This document shows positions 63,402-64,000 of a DNA stretch of 64,000 nt, one piece after another. Made by a program: the position numbers and the translations under genes. This DNA is from Branchinecta lynchi. Its lineage: Eukaryota > Arthropoda > Branchiopoda > Anostraca > Branchinectidae. The stretch is taken from the NCBI GenBank assembly GCA_023053575.1, contig JAKZAP010000006.1:15013280-15077279 (forward strand), written 5' to 3'. Position 1 is the first letter of the stretch, and each line of letters starts with the position of its first letter. Below the pieces are notes generated by a model. The model did not search any database. It worked only from the letters and a program-made list of their open reading frames with translations, and had not been told where the DNA came from.

Positions 63402-64000
63402 CCCCGACTTAACACCTTCTTGTCCCTTACGGGCTAGCCTCTGGGCATTGAGGACTGTATTTTTTTGTTTTATTTTTAAATAAACCCTTTATTCTCTCTC
63501 AAACACCTTATTGTACTCCCATGCAATCATTCTAACAGTTCCAGTATGAACTAAGAAGGCATGACTTACTGGAAATTAGGTTCCACTAGAATTTTTCGTT
63601 CCATGAAAAAAAAACTTTGTTTCGTCTATGATCTACCCCTAACCCGTTCCATGGAACAGTTGCATCATACTTCGGGGTTTGGCTGGTCGAAGGAAGTTCG
63701 GATTCACGGCGACTTTTATAACGGTTTTCCCATCAAATTTATCGATTTTGTATGAACTTAAAACTGCCCTTCGTCTGACTGACGTCTCTGCATGATCGTT
63801 AGAGCAGACAGGAGGACGGTTAGACAGACTTCGATATCACAGTTACGCTCTGTTTGTGATTCCAGAAATGTTTGAGCCCGAGCTTCTATTGACGTGGTTG
63901 CCGCCACAGTCAGAAAGGATACCACTTCTGACTCGGCCGCCACATAATCTCATACCTGTGGCCTGCACAATGCGGGATTGCATTCAAACTAGAGATACCA
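63402..64000. other. Intergenic, nothing recognised
   Basis: No gene or repeat supported. Confidence 0.4.

Overview
This is a window of animal nuclear DNA, from a bilaterian invertebrate whose species I cannot name. Two genes are split by GT-AG introns of 0.4 to 15.9 kb. One encodes a spondin, a family known from animals. The space between exons is packed with decayed non-LTR retrotransposons, short inverted-repeat DNA transposons, foldback elements, minisatellites and homopolymer runs. I see no bacterial-type operon, no CRISPR array, and no rRNA or tRNA gene.

Host genes. (1) The last six exons of a peptidase-family M17 (leucyl aminopeptidase-like) gene lie on the + strand between 336 and 13999, with a poly(A) signal at 14054. 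The visible part is 284 residues and keeps every expected metal and catalytic residue. The 5' exons lie before the window. (2) A spondin gene that appears complete lies on the - strand from 58575 (ATG) to 28096 (stop). Its six exons give a 442-residue secreted protein: signal peptide, Spondin_N domain, a 120-residue lysine-rich linker in one exon, and one thrombospondin type-1 repeat. All exon phases agree. The two genes are convergent, separated by about 14 kb of intergenic repeats (14.0-28.1 kb).

Repeats by region. Introns of the aminopeptidase gene (0-14 kb) carry several short inverted-repeat elements. One inserted pair (8718-8998 and 13541-13836) lies in opposite orientation, and the second copy ends only 22 nt before the last exon. 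The intergenic region (14-28 kb) holds a 5'-truncated LINE with an open reverse-transcriptase frame (21.3-23.4 kb), a decayed LINE (15.7-16.6 kb) and hAT-like elements. The spondin introns (28-58 kb) hold a 24-bp minisatellite, an 8-bp-duplicating element filled with 20-bp repeats, at least six copies of a family starting TTTTGGGATCCCAAAA with internal 137-bp tandem units, a 97-bp satellite and two LINE 3' fragments. Upstream of spondin (59-64 kb) is a 1.6-kb G-rich repeat also present at 9.0-10.5 kb.

The most interesting signal is a small foldback element family (copies at 3377-3529, 7835-8080, 51152-51273 and 63026-63388), each with its own 10-13 bp or longer target duplication. At 63105-63148 (- strand) one copy carries every sequence element of a hammerhead self-cleaving ribozyme. 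A second copy has the same layout with a compensatory change in helix I. This suggests a retrozyme or Penelope-like non-autonomous retroelement.
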